Shown in pieces: positions 46,501 through 54,672 of a stretch of DNA of 64,000 nt; the stretch's first letter is position 1, and every line of letters begins with the position of its first letter. The notes under the pieces are model-generated. The model was not told the origin of the DNA. It saw nothing but the letters and a program-made list of their open reading frames with translations, and ran no database searches. The position numbers were made by a program, and so were the translations under genes. Origin of the DNA: Ahrensia kielensis DSM 5890 (GTDB taxonomy: Bacteria > Pseudomonadota > Alphaproteobacteria > Rhizobiales > Rhizobiaceae); contig NZ_KB894529.1 in assembly GCF_000374465.1 (NCBI RefSeq), positions 248,001 through 312,000 of the forward strand. Direction: 5' to 3'.

Positions 46501-47126
46501 TCATTGCTCTGTGGGAGCGTGTTTAATGCATTTTGCACATGATCAAGGCGTTCGGCCATATGTATGAGATCATCGCGGGAACCCAGTGTCTGCGGCAGAT
46601 TTGCGATTTCGCGTTCAACAACACTCCAACGGTCCAGCAATTCTTCTAATGTGTCCTGACGTGCAAGGCGTGCAACATCTTCCTTCAATGAGGCGATGTC
46701 TGAGCGCAATTGGCCTGCTGCAGCCGAACCAGCATTATCGCGCCCTGCTGTCGATACGGAACTTTTCAAACCATGCAAGTCATCACGCAATGTCTGGAAC
46801 CCTGCGGAAAAATTGCCGCTCATCTCGCGTTCCATTTCTTTGCGAATAGTATCAAGTTCAGCGCGTAATTGATCAGCAGTTATCGCTGCATCACGAGACA
46901 GTGCCTGCGTGGGAACGCTATGTGCAGGAGCGTGACGGCCAGATGAAGACAGAGCAGCTTGCCGCGCCCTGATTTTAGCAAGATCACTCATTTCACTTGA
47001 TTCGGATCTAGCGCTCTGTCCATGCCCTGTCTGCTGCTTGGCAGCATGTAAACGTCCCTCAAGACTGCTGAGAGCTTGGTTCAAGCGATTGAGCGTCGTG
47101 TTCGTATCATCTTGCCGGTTGACCAT
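43599..47126 (-). CDS. podJ: PodJ-like polar organelle development protein (coiled coil, TM, Sel1 repeats, peptidoglycan-binding)
   Basis: A 1175-residue protein with the layout of PodJ. The N-terminal about 560 residues are long cytoplasmic coiled coils (for example LNRLNQALSSLEGRL), then a disordered acidic segment, one membrane helix near residue 775 (ILMGAGAILLALLAFPLIKG), a periplasmic acidic linker, four Sel1-like repeats at about 890-1050 (KALEWYEKSADLGYAPAQYR, KAKTWYQMAASQGNAAAMHN and others), and a C-terminal peptidoglycan-binding domain at about 1112-1170 (LNKSGYDAGPVDGVMGGKTI). PodJ marks the new pole and recruits histidine kinases; in Agrobacterium it directs the growth-pole transition. 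Start at 47126 (MVNRQDD) follows GAGGGAAGCGG. Gene name is by architecture. Confidence 0.85.
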   Translation of the reverse strand: MVNRQDDTNTTLNRLNQALSSLEGRLHAAKQQTGHGQSARSESSEMSDLAKIRARQAALSSSGRHAPAHSVPTQALSRDAAITADQLRAELDTIRKEMEREMSGNFSAGFQTLRDDLHGLKSSVSTAGRDNAGSAAAGQLRSDIASLKEDVARLARQDTLEELLDRWSVVEREIANLPQTLGSRDDLIHMAERLDHVQNALNTLPQSNDLIAMEEQVRMLAVATERMAENAGGSHFPIEGIDSRLDEISRAVSAIPTSQPSMPAVDAGALERIEARIARVAKLIEEAEVAVNPNAFDAQFSELANRLDVLQQETSNLRQETRSSFSHGAIEALEAQISGLSAQIGAGGNARSEEVNAIKELDDRLSYIIEQVTQTARQQEETSRTLVSSLDGRMAELSSRIEVSEQGATSVPSLDHMASRLDEIAEMLASGGGAQPAHNISNLEAQIAELTKSLNTGATAFDEQSLLSTARLAAEEAIARVGESGASNETLHHLTDDLKMLESLARDSDDRNSRTFEAIHDTLLKVVDHLSGLEDKVSFSPSETARSQRVELHDAPPLQPDDADGQDISFGNRNNEYADEGVLHVAEHTRRQAKPAAVAAAEAAMVAVNEGKAPSVSLNGEPQQAEQPEKSKSLLKGMAQKLRRGAKTTTPVVDHHDFPEDPAMLEDPSGETGVPVSDEPIEPGSGNADLSAIMRRVREERAGTGSNSSTTPMPADDADNGKSDFIAAARRAARAAAADATVGSRAEMGKGGDTKSSLGAMLASRRKPILMGAGAILLALLAFPLIKGFVAPSDSVEVQSVQVQPEQTLEEEVAVANTDGEEEILANLEAPKVRDVSEQASVDADIMGVGEQDEPIDIAEDETTDIDVESQEIVENDLTLEDIPEAIGPVALREAAVNGDAKALYLVGDYYFGGVAGQSGNDLSKALEWYEKSADLGYAPAQYRIGNFYEKGFGGTRDLTKAKTWYQMAASQGNAAAMHNLAVLLANGPDGTPDFASATRWFQKAAELGVKDSQFNLGILSAQGNGIEQNLAESYKWFSIAAKTGDKDAATKRDEVAEALRPEQLEMARGAAELWKKKEMVEEANFVDIPDAWVTDAAQTAATGPELSPAEMKKAVSNIQAILNKSGYDAGPVDGVMGGKTIEAIRAFQSANGLKPTGEVTQELVAKLLEIAEKK

Positions 47127-47538
47127 AATGTTTCCGCTTCCCTCGAAAGCAGCCATTTGGCGCTTTCTTGTTAACTTCTTGGCAAACTCGGAGCAAATTC
47201 CGTGCGATTCGATATATGTTCACAAAAGGATTTGAACGATTACCGACTCACAGTGCCGCGCGTTAACTTTTTAACGAACGTGGTAAACAACGCGTTAACT
47301 GTTGGAATATTTTCAACATTTTTACCATGTTTAGGCATCTAAGTTGCATTTTCCACCCAAAATGTAACAGCGCGTAATATTACGTAACTTTCAATTTACC
47401 CAACAACCTTTAGAGGGAGTAGCTTACTTGTTCTAGGCGCTGCAAAAACCTAGAAGACCATCCCAACCACATTTGAAGGCAAATAGAGCTTATTTGGCCT
47501 TAACAATAATATGCACGTCAGTGCGAAATGGAGCATTT
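47127..47538. other. Divergent promoter region podJ/merR with a CtrA-like site
   Basis: About 410 bp without a gene. On the minus strand, GTTAACGCGTTGTTTACC (47282-47299) reads TTAA-N7-TTTAC, one base off the CtrA consensus TTAA-N7-TTAAC, upstream of podJ. GANTC (CcrM methylation) sites lie at 47206 and 47245. Both factors control podJ in Caulobacter; here the link is inference. Confidence 0.35.
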
Positions 47539-47955
47539 ATGAACGGGCTTGAACGGTTCGACAAAAACAATCCCGAAGAAACATTCCGTATTGGTCAACT
47601 CGCAGAAGAGTTTGATGTTACTTTGCGAACACTACGTTTCTATGAAGACAAGAAACTATTGGCACCACGCCGCATCGGCAACACCCGAATTTACTCTCGT
47701 AGCGACCGAGCCCGCTTGAGAATCATTCTTTTGGGTAAGCGTCTCGGATTTTCATTGGCTGATGTTGCTGAAATTCTGGCTCTTTATGATCCTGAATCCG
47801 GCAATGTACGCCAGTTGAAAGTCTCCTTGGAAAAAGGCGAAGAGCAGCTTACAAAACTGCAGCTAGAGCGCGATCAAATTGATGCATCAATTAGCGAACT
47901 AGAAAAAACGATTGTGTCATTTCGTAACATGCTGGCGGAAGCCGAGAAAAAATAA
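47539..47955 (+). CDS. MerR-family regulator (LiuR-like), probable controller of the beta-oxidation operon
   Basis: A 138-residue MerR-type protein. The winged helix covers residues 15-85 (FRIGQLAEEFDVTLRTLRFY, then EDKKLLAPRRIGNTRIYSR) and a dimerising coiled coil follows (LKVSLEKGEEQLTKLQLERD...). The effector domain is absent or minimal, with no metal-binding Cys, as in LiuR-type regulators of acyl-CoA catabolism. Start at 47539 follows GGAG. The gene lies directly before the acyl-CoA dehydrogenase operon, which has a near-perfect dyad of LiuR-like sequence in its promoter. Confidence 0.88.
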   Translation: MNGLERFDKNNPEETFRIGQLAEEFDVTLRTLRFYEDKKLLAPRRIGNTRIYSRSDRARLRIILLGKRLGFSLADVAEILALYDPESGNVRQLKVSLEKGEEQLTKLQLERDQIDASISELEKTIVSFRNMLAEAEKK

Positions 47956-48019
47956 GCGTCATTCGCATATTTGACGATTTAATACACACACTTAGCAACA
48001 AAACCAATTTACCACTACG

Positions 48020-48050
48020 AAACGCAGCGCAGAAATGTGCTGCGTTTTTT
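48020..48050 (+). terminator. Terminator after the MerR gene
   Basis: Ten-pair stem AACGCAGCGC/GTGCTGCGTT (one G-T pair) with loop AGAAAT, followed by TTTTTT. Confidence 0.85.
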
Positions 48051-48133
48051 CGTATGTCCGAGAACCTAAACCACTTAACCGGAGATTTTAATCTGCCCCG
48101 CAGCCAGATTAGTGTACAATGTTTCCCACACGC

Positions 48134-48165
48134 AAATTTTGACGTTTACGCAAACGTCAAAATTT
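48134..48165. promoter_or_regulatory. Near-perfect 32-bp dyad operator before the acyl-CoA dehydrogenase gene
   Basis: Fifteen of sixteen base pairs match around the centre 48149/48150. The core TTGACGTTTACGCAAACG is like the known LiuR-type MerR operator (TTGACGTTTACG, symmetrical). TTGACG in the left arm (48139-48144) can serve as -35 and GATATA at 48166 as -10, the long spacing being typical for MerR-controlled promoters. It lies 67 bases before the start codon at 48232. Confidence 0.75.
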
Positions 48166-48231
48166 GATATATGGCATTGAACTAAAATTCAGATGCCGAA
48201 TTTAAGGCACTAGCCCACGGTTGGAGGAAAC

Positions 48232-50025
48232 ATGCCGAGCTACAGCGCACCCATTGATGACACCCTATTTATATTGAACGATGTTTTAAAATACGAACGC
48301 TTTAACAATTTGCCTGGCTTTGCCGATGCATCACCTGATATTGTTGAGGCGGTTCTACGTGAGGCTGGCCGTGTCGCTGAAGAAGTATTCTTTCCGCTCA
48401 ACCAAGTAGGCGATCAAGAAGGCTGTATCCGCCATGATGATGGCAGCGTAACAACGCCTAAAGGCTTCAAAGAGGCTTTTTCTCAGTACAAAGAGGGCGG
48501 CTGGATGGGCTTGGGCTTTGACCCTGAATATGGCGGCCAAGGCCTTCCTTATGTTCTTCATACCGCTGTCAGTGAATATCTATCATCAGCAAATATGGCA
48601 TTCGCCATGTATCCTGGCCTTACACAAGGCGCGATGGCAGCTATTCACGTTCACGGAACTGACGAACAAAAACAGACTTACCTTCCTAAAATGGTTGAAG
48701 GCATCTGGACCGGCACAATGAACCTAACCGAGCCGCACTGCGGCACGGATCTCGGTTTGCTACGCACAAAAGCTGTCCCGCAAGGCGATGGCACGTTCAA
48801 AATCACAGGCCAGAAGATTTTCATCTCTGCCGGTGAACATGACATGAGCGACAATATTATTCACTTGGTTCTTGCCCGCATCGAAGGCGCGCCAGAAGGT
48901 GTCAAAGGTATTTCGCTCTTCATCGTTCCTAAATTTGCAATCAATGAAGATGGTTCTGTTGGCGATACCAATGGTGTCTCATGTGGTTCTATCGAAGAAA
49001 AAATGGGCATCCACGGCAATTCTACCTGTGTGATGAACTATGACGATGCTGTTGGCACACTCGTTGGTGAAGAACATAAAGGCCTAAAAGCTATGTTCAT
49101 CATGATGAACGAAGCGCGTTTGGGTGTTGGACTTCAAGGCCTTGCGATTTCGGAAATCGCGTACCAGAACGCTGTAATCTACGCGAAAGACCGTATTCAG
49201 GGCCGTTCATTGTCTGGCGTAAAGCATGCAGACAAAAAAGCTGATCCGATTATCGTGCATCCAGATGTACGCCGTAATTTGATGACAATCCGCTCATTTA
49301 ACGAAGCTGGTCGAGCATTCATCCTATGGGCAGCGCTTAAATCTGATGTGGCACACCGCTCTGAAGATAAAGAAGAAGCTGCACTAAGCGAAGAAATGAT
49401 GGGCTTGCTTACGCCGGTTATCAAAGGTGTTTTGACGGACAAAGGTTTTGAGCATACGGTCATGGCTCAACAAATGTATGGCGGCCACGGCTACATTGAA
49501 GAATGGGGCATGAGCCAATATGTACGTGATGCGCGTATTGCCATGATTTACGAAGGCGCAAACGGCATTCAGGCGCTTGATCTTGTGGGCCGTAAGCTTG
49601 GCATGAATGGCGGACGCGGCGTTCAGGCATTCTTCAAAGAAGTTGGTGATTTTTGCCAAGACAATCGTGAAGACGAAAATCTTGCATTCTTTACAAAGCA
49701 TTTGAAAAAAGGCCTTAACGATTTGCAGTCAGCCACGATGTGGTTTGTACAAAATGCAATGGCAAAGCCTGACAATGCAGGTGCTGGTTCACACGATTAC
49801 ATGCATATGTTTGGCTTAGTCGCACTTGGTTACATGTGGGCATTGCAAACAAAAGCAGCGCAGGAAAAGCTTGCGGAAGGTACTGGCGACAAGCAATATT
49901 TCGACAACAAGATTGCAACGTCACGCTTCTTCTTTGATCGGGTTATGCCGGAAACATCAGCGCATCTTGCGCGCATATCAACCGGTGCCGATAGCATGAT
50001 GGCTATACCGGAAGATGCGTTTTAA
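48232..50025 (+). CDS. Acyl-CoA dehydrogenase (long, about 600-residue class)
   Basis: A 597-residue FAD-dependent acyl-CoA dehydrogenase with the extra C-terminal domain of the class annotated FadE-like/DmdC-like. Marks: [12 protein letters not shown] (FAD site), [29 protein letters not shown], and the catalytic Glu in [17 protein letters not shown]. It performs the first step of fatty acid beta-oxidation, making the 2-enoyl-CoA that FadB/J hydrates. First gene of the three-gene operon; GGAGG lies six bases before ATG. The relation to DmdC (methylmercaptopropionyl-CoA) cannot be told by motif, but the thiolase and FadB/J neighbours favour general beta-oxidation. Confidence 0.93.
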   Translation: MPSYSAPIDDTLFILNDVLKYERFNNLPGFADASPDIVEAVLREAGRVAEEVFFPLNQVGDQEGCIRHDDGSVTTPKGFKEAFSQYKEGGWMGLGFDPEYGGQGLPYVLHTAVSEYLSSANMAFAMYPGLTQGAMAAIHVHGTDEQKQTYLPKMVEGIWTGTMNLTEPHCGTDLGLLRTKAVPQGDGTFKITGQKIFISAGEHDMSDNIIHLVLARIEGAPEGVKGISLFIVPKFAINEDGSVGDTNGVSCGSIEEKMGIHGNSTCVMNYDDAVGTLVGEEHKGLKAMFIMMNEARLGVGLQGLAISEIAYQNAVIYAKDRIQGRSLSGVKHADKKADPIIVHPDVRRNLMTIRSFNEAGRAFILWAALKSDVAHRSEDKEEAALSEEMMGLLTPVIKGVLTDKGFEHTVMAQQMYGGHGYIEEWGMSQYVRDARIAMIYEGANGIQALDLVGRKLGMNGGRGVQAFFKEVGDFCQDNREDENLAFFTKHLKKGLNDLQSATMWFVQNAMAKPDNAGAGSHDYMHMFGLVALGYMWALQTKAAQEKLAEGTGDKQYFDNKIATSRFFFDRVMPETSAHLARISTGADSMMAIPEDAF

Positions 50026-50112
50026 GCGCCAATAGAAAGGCGGGGCACGTCCCCGCCAAATTCAATTTTCGATCACAAGTCCTGAAAATCGCAGGCAAAC
50101 GGGAGAAATAAA

Positions 50113-51321
50113 ATGGCTGATGCCTTTATTTATGACGCAGTGCGAACACCGCGCGGACGCGGCAAAAAAGACGGCTCATTGCATGAAGTACCAACACCGC
50201 GCCTTGGCGCAAAGGTTCTTGAAGCACTTAGAGACCGCAATGAACTCGACACATCCAAGGTAGATGACGTTATTTTTGGCTGTGTTGACCCTGTTTATGA
50301 GGCTGGCGGCGACATTGCTCGCGCAGCTGTTTTTGAAGCTGGTTATGCGACAGAAGCGCCCGGCATGCAGATCAACCGTTTTTGTGCATCCGGCCTCGAT
50401 GCTGTAAATTTTGGCGCGGCTAAAATTGCACAAGGTGCCGATGATATTGTTATCGCTGGCGGCGTTGAAAGCATGTCGCGCGTTGGCATGGGCGCATCTG
50501 GCGGCGCATGGTATATGGACCCTTCGGTTAACATCCCTGCATTCTTTATGCCGCAAGGTGTTTCAGCTGATTTGATCGCTACAAAATACGGCTTTAGCCG
50601 CGATGATGTGGATGCTTATGCCGTAGAAAGCCAAAGACGTTCTGCGGAAAGCTGGGAAAAAGGTCACTTTAAAAACTCTGTCATTCCGGTCAAAGACCAG
50701 AACGGCCTGACAATTTTGGCGACAGACGAACATATGCGTCCAAGCACTGATATGCAGTCTCTTGGCCAGTTAAACCCAAGCTTTGTTATGCAAGGCGAAA
50801 TGGGCGGTTTTGATGCTGTTGGTATTGCTGGGCACCCAGAAATTGAACGTATCAACTATGTTCACCATGCAGGCAACTCATCAGGTATTGTTGATGGTGC
50901 TGCTGGCGTTCTGCTTGGCTCGAAAAAAGCAGCTAAAATGATCGGCAAAGCGCCACGCGCGAAAATCAAGGCCTTTGCCAATATCGGTTCTGATCCGACA
51001 TTGATGCTGACAGGTCCCGTTGATGTGACCGAGAAGCTTTTGAAAAAAGCTAAGATGACAATCGATGATATCGATTTGTTTGAGCTTAACGAGGCTTTTG
51101 CTGCCGTCGTTCTTCGTTACATGCAGGCATTTAACATCGACCACAGCAAAATGAACGTTGCTGGTGGCGCGATTGCGATGGGGCATCCACTGGGTGCAAC
51201 TGGCGCTATGATCCTTGGCACTGTTCTGGATGAGCTAGAACGGCGCGACAAAAACACAGCGCTTATTACTCTGTGCATTGGCGCAGGCATGGGCACTGCA
51301 ACTATTATTGAACGTGTTTAA
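50113..51321 (+). CDS. fadA: Acetyl-CoA C-acyltransferase (thiolase)
   Basis: A 402-residue thiolase. It releases acetyl-CoA from 3-ketoacyl-CoA. Nucleophile Cys is in [12 protein letters not shown] at about residue 91, followed by [12 protein letters not shown]; the His of [11 protein letters not shown] and the second Cys of [10 protein letters not shown] complete the active site. It sits between the acyl-CoA dehydrogenase and FadB/J genes, 18 bases before the latter. Confidence 0.94.
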   Translation: MADAFIYDAVRTPRGRGKKDGSLHEVPTPRLGAKVLEALRDRNELDTSKVDDVIFGCVDPVYEAGGDIARAAVFEAGYATEAPGMQINRFCASGLDAVNFGAAKIAQGADDIVIAGGVESMSRVGMGASGGAWYMDPSVNIPAFFMPQGVSADLIATKYGFSRDDVDAYAVESQRRSAESWEKGHFKNSVIPVKDQNGLTILATDEHMRPSTDMQSLGQLNPSFVMQGEMGGFDAVGIAGHPEIERINYVHHAGNSSGIVDGAAGVLLGSKKAAKMIGKAPRAKIKAFANIGSDPTLMLTGPVDVTEKLLKKAKMTIDDIDLFELNEAFAAVVLRYMQAFNIDHSKMNVAGGAIAMGHPLGATGAMILGTVLDELERRDKNTALITLCIGAGMGTATIIERV

Positions 51322-51338
51322 GGGCTGGGAGAGACACT

Positions 51339-53561
51339 ATGACATATAAAAATTTCACAGTCGAAACGGATGCAGACAGCATTGCGCTCGTAACTTGGGA
51401 CATGCCTGACAAGTCTTTGAACGTCTTCACCGAAGAAGTGATGGTCGAACTTGACAAAATTATTGATCAGGTAACCGCAGATGATGGTATCCGCGGTGCG
51501 GTTTTCACATCCGGTAAAGATGGTTCTTTTTCTGGTGGTGCGGATATCACGCTGCTCAAGCAGATGTTTGATACGATACAAGAAGCTAAAGCGAGCGGCG
51601 ACAAAGAAGCTGGCACGCAAAAACTGTTTGATCGTGCAGGCGAGATGAGCCGCATCTTCCGTAAGTTAGAGACAAGCGGCAAGCCTTGGGTTTCAGCCAT
51701 AAACGGCGTTTGCATGGGCGGCGCGTTAGAGCTTTCTCTTGCGTGTCATGGCCGTGTTGCATCCGACTCACCAAAAGTGAAACTGGCATTGCCGGAAGTT
51801 AAAATTGGCATTTTCCCAGGTGCTGGCGGCACACAACGCGTTCCTCGCTTGGTCAATGCTCAAGACGCGCTTCAAATGATGACAACAGGTCAAAACCTGA
51901 AACCATCACGCGCCAAAGCAATGGGCCTTGTGCACCAAGTTGTTCCTGCAAGCGACCTAATCTCTGCTGCAAAACAGATGATTATTGATGGCTTGAAGCC
52001 GGTTCAGCCATGGGATGAAAAAGGCTTTAGATTGCCAGGCGGTCAAATCTACTCACCTGCTGGCGCTCAACTTTGGCCTGCCGCATCGGCTATCCTTCGC
52101 CGCGAAACTCACATGAACTACCCGGGCGCTCAAGCGATCCTGAAATGTGTTTATGAAGGTTTGCTTGTGCCGTTCGACCTAGCGCTTAAAATTGAGCAGC
52201 GTTACTTCACACAAGTCTTGCAAACGACAGAAGCTGGCATGATGATCCGCTCGCTGTTTGTTTCTATGCAAGAGCTTAACAAAGGCGCACGCCGCCCTGA
52301 AGGTGTTCCGGATACGAAGTTCAAGAAAATTGGTATTCTTGGTGCAGGCTTTATGGGTGCTGGCATTGCATATGTAACGGCAAAAGCAGGCATTCCTGTT
52401 GTGCTTCTTGACCGCAACATGGAAGCTGCAGAAAAAGGCAAAGCGCATTCTGAAGACTTGATCACCAAAGCCATGCAAAAAGGCCGTGCGACACAGGAGC
52501 AAAAAGATCAGCTCCTCTCGCTTATCACGCCAACTGCTAATTATGCGGACTTTGATGGTTGTGACCTTGTCGTCGAAGCGGTGTTCGAAGATTCTGCCGT
52601 GAAAAAAGCTGCGACAGAAGCTGCCGAAGACACCATGAAAGCGACGGCAATCTTTGCGTCAAACACATCGACTATTCCGATTACTGATCTGGCGAAAAAT
52701 TCAAAACGCGCCAAGAATTTTATCGGCATTCACTTCTTCTCACCTGTCGACAAGATGATGCTTGTTGAAATCATCATGGGTAAGAAAACAGGCGATAAGG
52801 CGCTGGCTGTTGCGATGGATTTTGTTCGCGCAATCAAGAAAACGCCAATCGTTGTCAACGACACACGTGGTTTCTACGTCAATCGCTGCGTGCTGAAATA
52901 CATGTCTGAAGCGTACAATATGCTTGCAGAAGGCGTACCACCAGCAATGATTGAAAATGCTGCCAAATTGGCTGGCATGCCAATTGGCCCGCTGGCGCTA
53001 AACGATGAAACAGCGATTGACCTTAGCCAAAAGATCCTCAACCAAACCGTTAAAGATCTCGGTGAAAGCGTGGTTGATCCGCGCCATATCGAGCTTGTGA
53101 ACACGATGGTTGATACACATGGTCGTCATGGACGCAAAAACGGCAAAGGGTTCTACGACTACCCTGACAAGCCTGCTAAAAAGCATCTGTGGCCTGAACT
53201 CAAAACGCTTTATCCGCAGCAAAATGCCGATGACATTGACTTTGAAGAGCTAAAACAGCGCTTCCTCGTTGTTATCGCATTGGAAGCAGCACGCGTCATG
53301 GGTGAAGGCATTGTCACCGACCCGCGTGAAGCCGATGTTGGCTCGATCCTAGCCTTTGGTTTTGCACCATATACCGGCGGCACACTGTCTTACATTGACG
53401 GCATGGGCGTTGAGGGATTTGTTGCATTGTCTAAAAAGCTGCAAAAGAAATATGGACCGCAGTTCAAAGCACCCAAATTGCTGACCGATATGGCAAAAGC
53501 TGGCGAGACATTCTATTCGCGGTTTGACCCCTATGCGGAAAAATCTGATCAAGCTGCTTGA
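51339..53561 (+). CDS. fadJ: Fatty-acid oxidation multifunctional protein (enoyl-CoA hydratase/3-hydroxyacyl-CoA dehydrogenase)
   Basis: A 740-residue FadB/FadJ-type protein. The crotonase half has the hydratase Glu pair in VCMGGALELSLACHGR and LPEVKIGIFPGAGGTQR. The dehydrogenase half has the NAD motif IGILGAGFMGAGIAYVTAK, SNTSTIPITDLAK and catalytic His in GIHFFSPVDKM. It hydrates enoyl-CoA and oxidises the hydroxyacyl-CoA. Choice of FadJ rather than FadB is by usual annotation and not proven. Last gene of the operon, followed by a strong terminator. Confidence 0.93.
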   Translation: MTYKNFTVETDADSIALVTWDMPDKSLNVFTEEVMVELDKIIDQVTADDGIRGAVFTSGKDGSFSGGADITLLKQMFDTIQEAKASGDKEAGTQKLFDRAGEMSRIFRKLETSGKPWVSAINGVCMGGALELSLACHGRVASDSPKVKLALPEVKIGIFPGAGGTQRVPRLVNAQDALQMMTTGQNLKPSRAKAMGLVHQVVPASDLISAAKQMIIDGLKPVQPWDEKGFRLPGGQIYSPAGAQLWPAASAILRRETHMNYPGAQAILKCVYEGLLVPFDLALKIEQRYFTQVLQTTEAGMMIRSLFVSMQELNKGARRPEGVPDTKFKKIGILGAGFMGAGIAYVTAKAGIPVVLLDRNMEAAEKGKAHSEDLITKAMQKGRATQEQKDQLLSLITPTANYADFDGCDLVVEAVFEDSAVKKAATEAAEDTMKATAIFASNTSTIPITDLAKNSKRAKNFIGIHFFSPVDKMMLVEIIMGKKTGDKALAVAMDFVRAIKKTPIVVNDTRGFYVNRCVLKYMSEAYNMLAEGVPPAMIENAAKLAGMPIGPLALNDETAIDLSQKILNQTVKDLGESVVDPRHIELVNTMVDTHGRHGRKNGKGFYDYPDKPAKKHLWPELKTLYPQQNADDIDFEELKQRFLVVIALEAARVMGEGIVTDPREADVGSILAFGFAPYTGGTLSYIDGMGVEGFVALSKKLQKKYGPQFKAPKLLTDMAKAGETFYSRFDPYAEKSDQAA

Positions 53562-53580
53562 TTAGTAATAATTTCAATCA

Positions 53581-53615
53581 AAGCCCCGTAAGCCCTTCGC
53601 TTACGGGGCTTTTTT
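53581..53615 (+). terminator. Terminator after the beta-oxidation operon
   Basis: Perfect 13-pair stem AAGCCCCGTAAGC/GCTTACGGGGCTT with a five-base loop, followed by TTTTTT. Confidence 0.95.
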
Positions 53616-53691
53616 GTGCCTGACATATTTAGCGAAGGAATGTCTCAGACGGACAATTGTCAAAAGTACAATATGCGAATAATGTCCTGAT

Positions 53692-53880
53692 ATCGGGTTC
53701 TCGAACGGCAAAGCCTAAGGGGATTAAAAGGGAATACGGTAGGGACAACCCAATGCGGGCCTGATCCGTAACTGCCCTCGCAACTGTAAGCGCTGAGCTT
53801 GCTGCCACTATGCCACTAAGCGAAAGCTTGGGAAGGCGGCAACAAGCAGTGAAGCGTGAGTCAGGAGACCTGCCCGATAT
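53692..53880 (+). promoter_or_regulatory. Cobalamin (B12) riboswitch
   Basis: All conserved blocks occur in order: GGTTCTCGAACGG, AAAAGGGAATACGGT, CTGCCCTCGCAACTGTAAGC (the B12-box core is near 53781), TGCCACTAAG, GGGAAGGCGG, and the closing GTGAGTCAGGAGACCTGCC. It lies 40 bases before the CbiM-like start, close enough to mask its ribosome site, so translational or transcriptional repression by adenosylcobalamin is expected. Confidence 0.96.
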
Positions 53881-53920
53881 AGTGAAACTAACTCGCACGA
53901 TGGGTGCAGAAGGATATAAA

Positions 53921-54595
53921 ATGCATATTGAACCTGGTGTCGTTGACGCGGCAAAAATGACTCTTGCTTACGCAACAGCTGCGACTGCTGCTGGTGTTGG
54001 CCTTAAATTCGCATGGGATGCGATCAAAAATGATGGCGGTGTAACCGGCCTCGTTTTTCGCTCTGTTGTTGCAACGCTTGCAGTGTTTATCTTCTTTGAA
54101 GTGCTTCCACATTTTGCGGTTGGCGTTTCAGAGGTACACTTCATTCTCGGATCAACAATATTGCTCATGCTTGGTGCTGGCCCTGCTGCCATCGGTCTTG
54201 CCTTTGGTCTTTTGCTTCAAGGAATGTTGTTCGCGCCAAGCGACTTGCCAATGTATGCCGTTAATCTGACAACATTGCTCGTTCCATTGTTTGCGATTAG
54301 CGCTCTTGCAAAGAAAATCATTGCGCCAAAAGCTGCCTATGTGGACATTACCTATAAACAGGCTTTTGCGCTTTCTACTGCCTATCAGGCGGGTATCGTA
54401 GCATGGGTCGCGTTCTGGGCAATTTACGGCCAAGGCTTCGGCGTTATTTCTTCGGTTGTTTCATTCGGCGCAGCATACATGCTGGTTGTTGTCATTGAAC
54501 CGTTTGTTGATCTGGCCGTATTGGCTGCAGCAAAATCTCTCAAAGGAAAAGACGCAACGCCATTCCTGACAAAGCGTTTAGGCCAAGCGGCTTAA
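53921..54595 (+). CDS. Solitary CbiM-like permease of the ECF/cobalt-nickel transporter type
   Basis: A 224-residue protein with about six membrane helices. It begins with MHI (Met1-His2, the N-terminal metal ligand in CbiM), and contains VHFILGSTILLMLGAGPAA then LLLQGMLFAPSDLPMYAVNL, the counterpart of the CbiM segment with the metal-binding His. CbiM is the Co2+-specific substrate component of CbiMNQO. No cbiN, cbiQ or cbiO gene is nearby. Under a B12 riboswitch it should import cobalt when cobalamin is low. Start at 53921 follows AGAAGGA; an ATG at 53900 would add seven residues. The riboswitch overlaps a longer frame from 53810, which is rejected. Confidence 0.88.
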   Translation: MHIEPGVVDAAKMTLAYATAATAAGVGLKFAWDAIKNDGGVTGLVFRSVVATLAVFIFFEVLPHFAVGVSEVHFILGSTILLMLGAGPAAIGLAFGLLLQGMLFAPSDLPMYAVNLTTLLVPLFAISALAKKIIAPKAAYVDITYKQAFALSTAYQAGIVAWVAFWAIYGQGFGVISSVVSFGAAYMLVVVIEPFVDLAVLAAAKSLKGKDATPFLTKRLGQAA

Positions 54596-54614
54596 TCTGC
54601 ACTTTTCTTAAAAC

Positions 54615-54650
54615 AAAACCCCGGAAACCATTTAGGCTTCCGGGGTTTTT
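54615..54650. terminator. Shared bidirectional terminator, CbiM-like gene and DEAD-box gene
   Basis: A 12-pair stem AAAACCCCGGAA/TTCCGGGGTTTT with T runs on both strands lies between convergent genes. Confidence 0.9.
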
Positions 54651-54672
54651 ATTTGTCTTCAATTCTTACGAA

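Noticed and set aside
48232-50025. Assignment of the acyl-CoA dehydrogenase as DmdC (DMSP breakdown)
   Set aside because: The protein class fits, but no dmdB or dmdD gene is near and the operon encodes general beta-oxidation steps.
53810-53920. Longer frame of the CbiM-like gene
   Set aside because: It runs through the riboswitch core; the MHI start at 53921 is the functional N-terminus in this family.
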